Positions 63,476 to 64,000 of a stretch of 64,000 nt of DNA are shown in pieces. Within the stretch, counting starts at the first letter, position 1, and each line of letters opens with the position of its first letter. This stretch comes from Strix aluco. Lineage: Eukaryota > Chordata > Aves > Strigiformes > Strigidae. Under the pieces are notes generated by a model. It had not been told where the DNA came from. It did not search any database and saw only the letters and a list, made by a program, of their open reading frames with translations. Made by a program: the position numbers and the translations under genes. Where the stretch lies: NCBI RefSeq assembly GCF_031877795.1, contig NC_133937.1:18317501-18381500 (forward strand), written 5' to 3'.

Positions 63476-64000
63476 AGATTACACCCAGGCCTTGGAGGAA
63501 AAAAACTGTTCCAGTAACCAAAATTATGTCAACACAGATGTTCAGAAAGAAGGAGATGAATGGTGTTCGTTTCTGCTATTGCATCTAGAAACTGCATTTG
63601 TGGTTTGGCTGAGCAGGAAGTTCTGGGAGGAGCAGACCCAAATGCTGATTGGCTCCTGCCTGAGTTCATTCCCTGTTGGTAATGCTTTATACTGCTTTAT
63701 ACTACAACAAAGCAGTTCTTACCTCTCCATAGGAACCCTGTGACAGGACTACATTTCACATAAGGCTGGGAATGAAATTTAAACACTGCCAGGTTGCCAT
63801 GGAGTGTTGGACCTCATGGCATTGTAGCTGCTGAGGGAAGGGGGGCAGCTGTGTGATGAGAGATGCAACAGGAGAGTGGAAGGAGCACTGGATGGGAAGA
63901 TAAATTGTACTTGATATACAGCTCTGGCTTAGCCTGAGTTTGCTAGGTTGCTGATGGAAAGATTTTAGGAGATTAGGGGAAGACTGATAAGGTAATTTGT

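Larger units (their letters stand above)
53792..64000 (+). other. SYNPO2L: SYNPO2L first intron (to window end)
   Basis: 10.2 kb with no further SYNPO2L exon that I could recognise. I looked for the second half of the PDZ domain, expected to start with a basic Arg-rich strand, without success. It contains decayed CR1 and SINE-like fragments, a short tandem repeat, and a GC-richer patch at about 60.07-60.43 kb with overlapping open frames on both strands. Confidence 0.6.

Noticed and set aside
53792-64000. Search for further SYNPO2L exons and for tRNA, miRNA hairpins or a CRISPR array
   Set aside because: None could be supported; the remaining open frames are short, scattered and without recognisable motifs.

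Overview
This is a vertebrate nuclear DNA window, almost certainly from a bird. Large GT-AG introns, CpG-island promoters and a spliced COPII coat gene rule out a prokaryote. A clear CR1 LINE 3' end (about 52.28-52.85 kb), with the diverged terminal ATTCT-type repeats of that family, points to an avian or close sauropsid genome. The gene order FUT11 - SEC24C - SYNPO2L matches the human 10q22 block, as recalled, which corresponds to chicken chromosome 6 by conserved synteny (inference). I see no phage, plasmid, CRISPR array, rRNA or tRNA.

Layout, left to right. Positions 1-3263 have no gene I can support; they hold FUT11 3'UTR/intergenic sequence and decayed SINE-like fragments. FUT11 lies on the minus strand in three coding exons (10261-11016, 8372-8997, 3264-3411; 509 codons plus stop). 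Its first exon sits in a CpG island. About 1.5 kb of intergenic DNA follows. SEC24C, also on the minus strand, occupies 14657-43790 as coding sequence, with a 3'UTR running to about 12.69 kb and a non-coding first exon in a second CpG island at about 51.26-51.4 kb. I reconstructed 24 coding exons. All junctions keep frame with GT-AG boundaries, giving 1176 aa if every exon is used, or 1124 aa without two frame-neutral cassette exons. SYNPO2L is on the plus strand, diverging from SEC24C. Only its first coding exon (53687-53791) is visible; the rest of the window appears to be its first intron.

The genes are linked by conserved synteny, not by a shared pathway. FUT11 is a GT10 fucosyltransferase of the ER/Golgi. 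SEC24C selects cargo in the COPII coat at ER exit sites. SYNPO2L is an actin/Z-disc adaptor of striated muscle.

The most interesting observations are two SEC24C cassette exons absent from the canonical human protein as I recall it. One of them carries a second copy of the conserved R-[IL]-D-P-D-x-I-P-S-P hinge. Others are seven perfect 33-bp repeats in a SEC24C intron, a start-stop uORF five bases before the SEC24C initiator, a palindromic CRE in the SEC24C promoter, and an internally split duplication in intron 24.57-26.44 kb. I found no previously undescribed biological system. Exon boundaries come from hand translation and splice-site logic; no alignment or transcript data were available.
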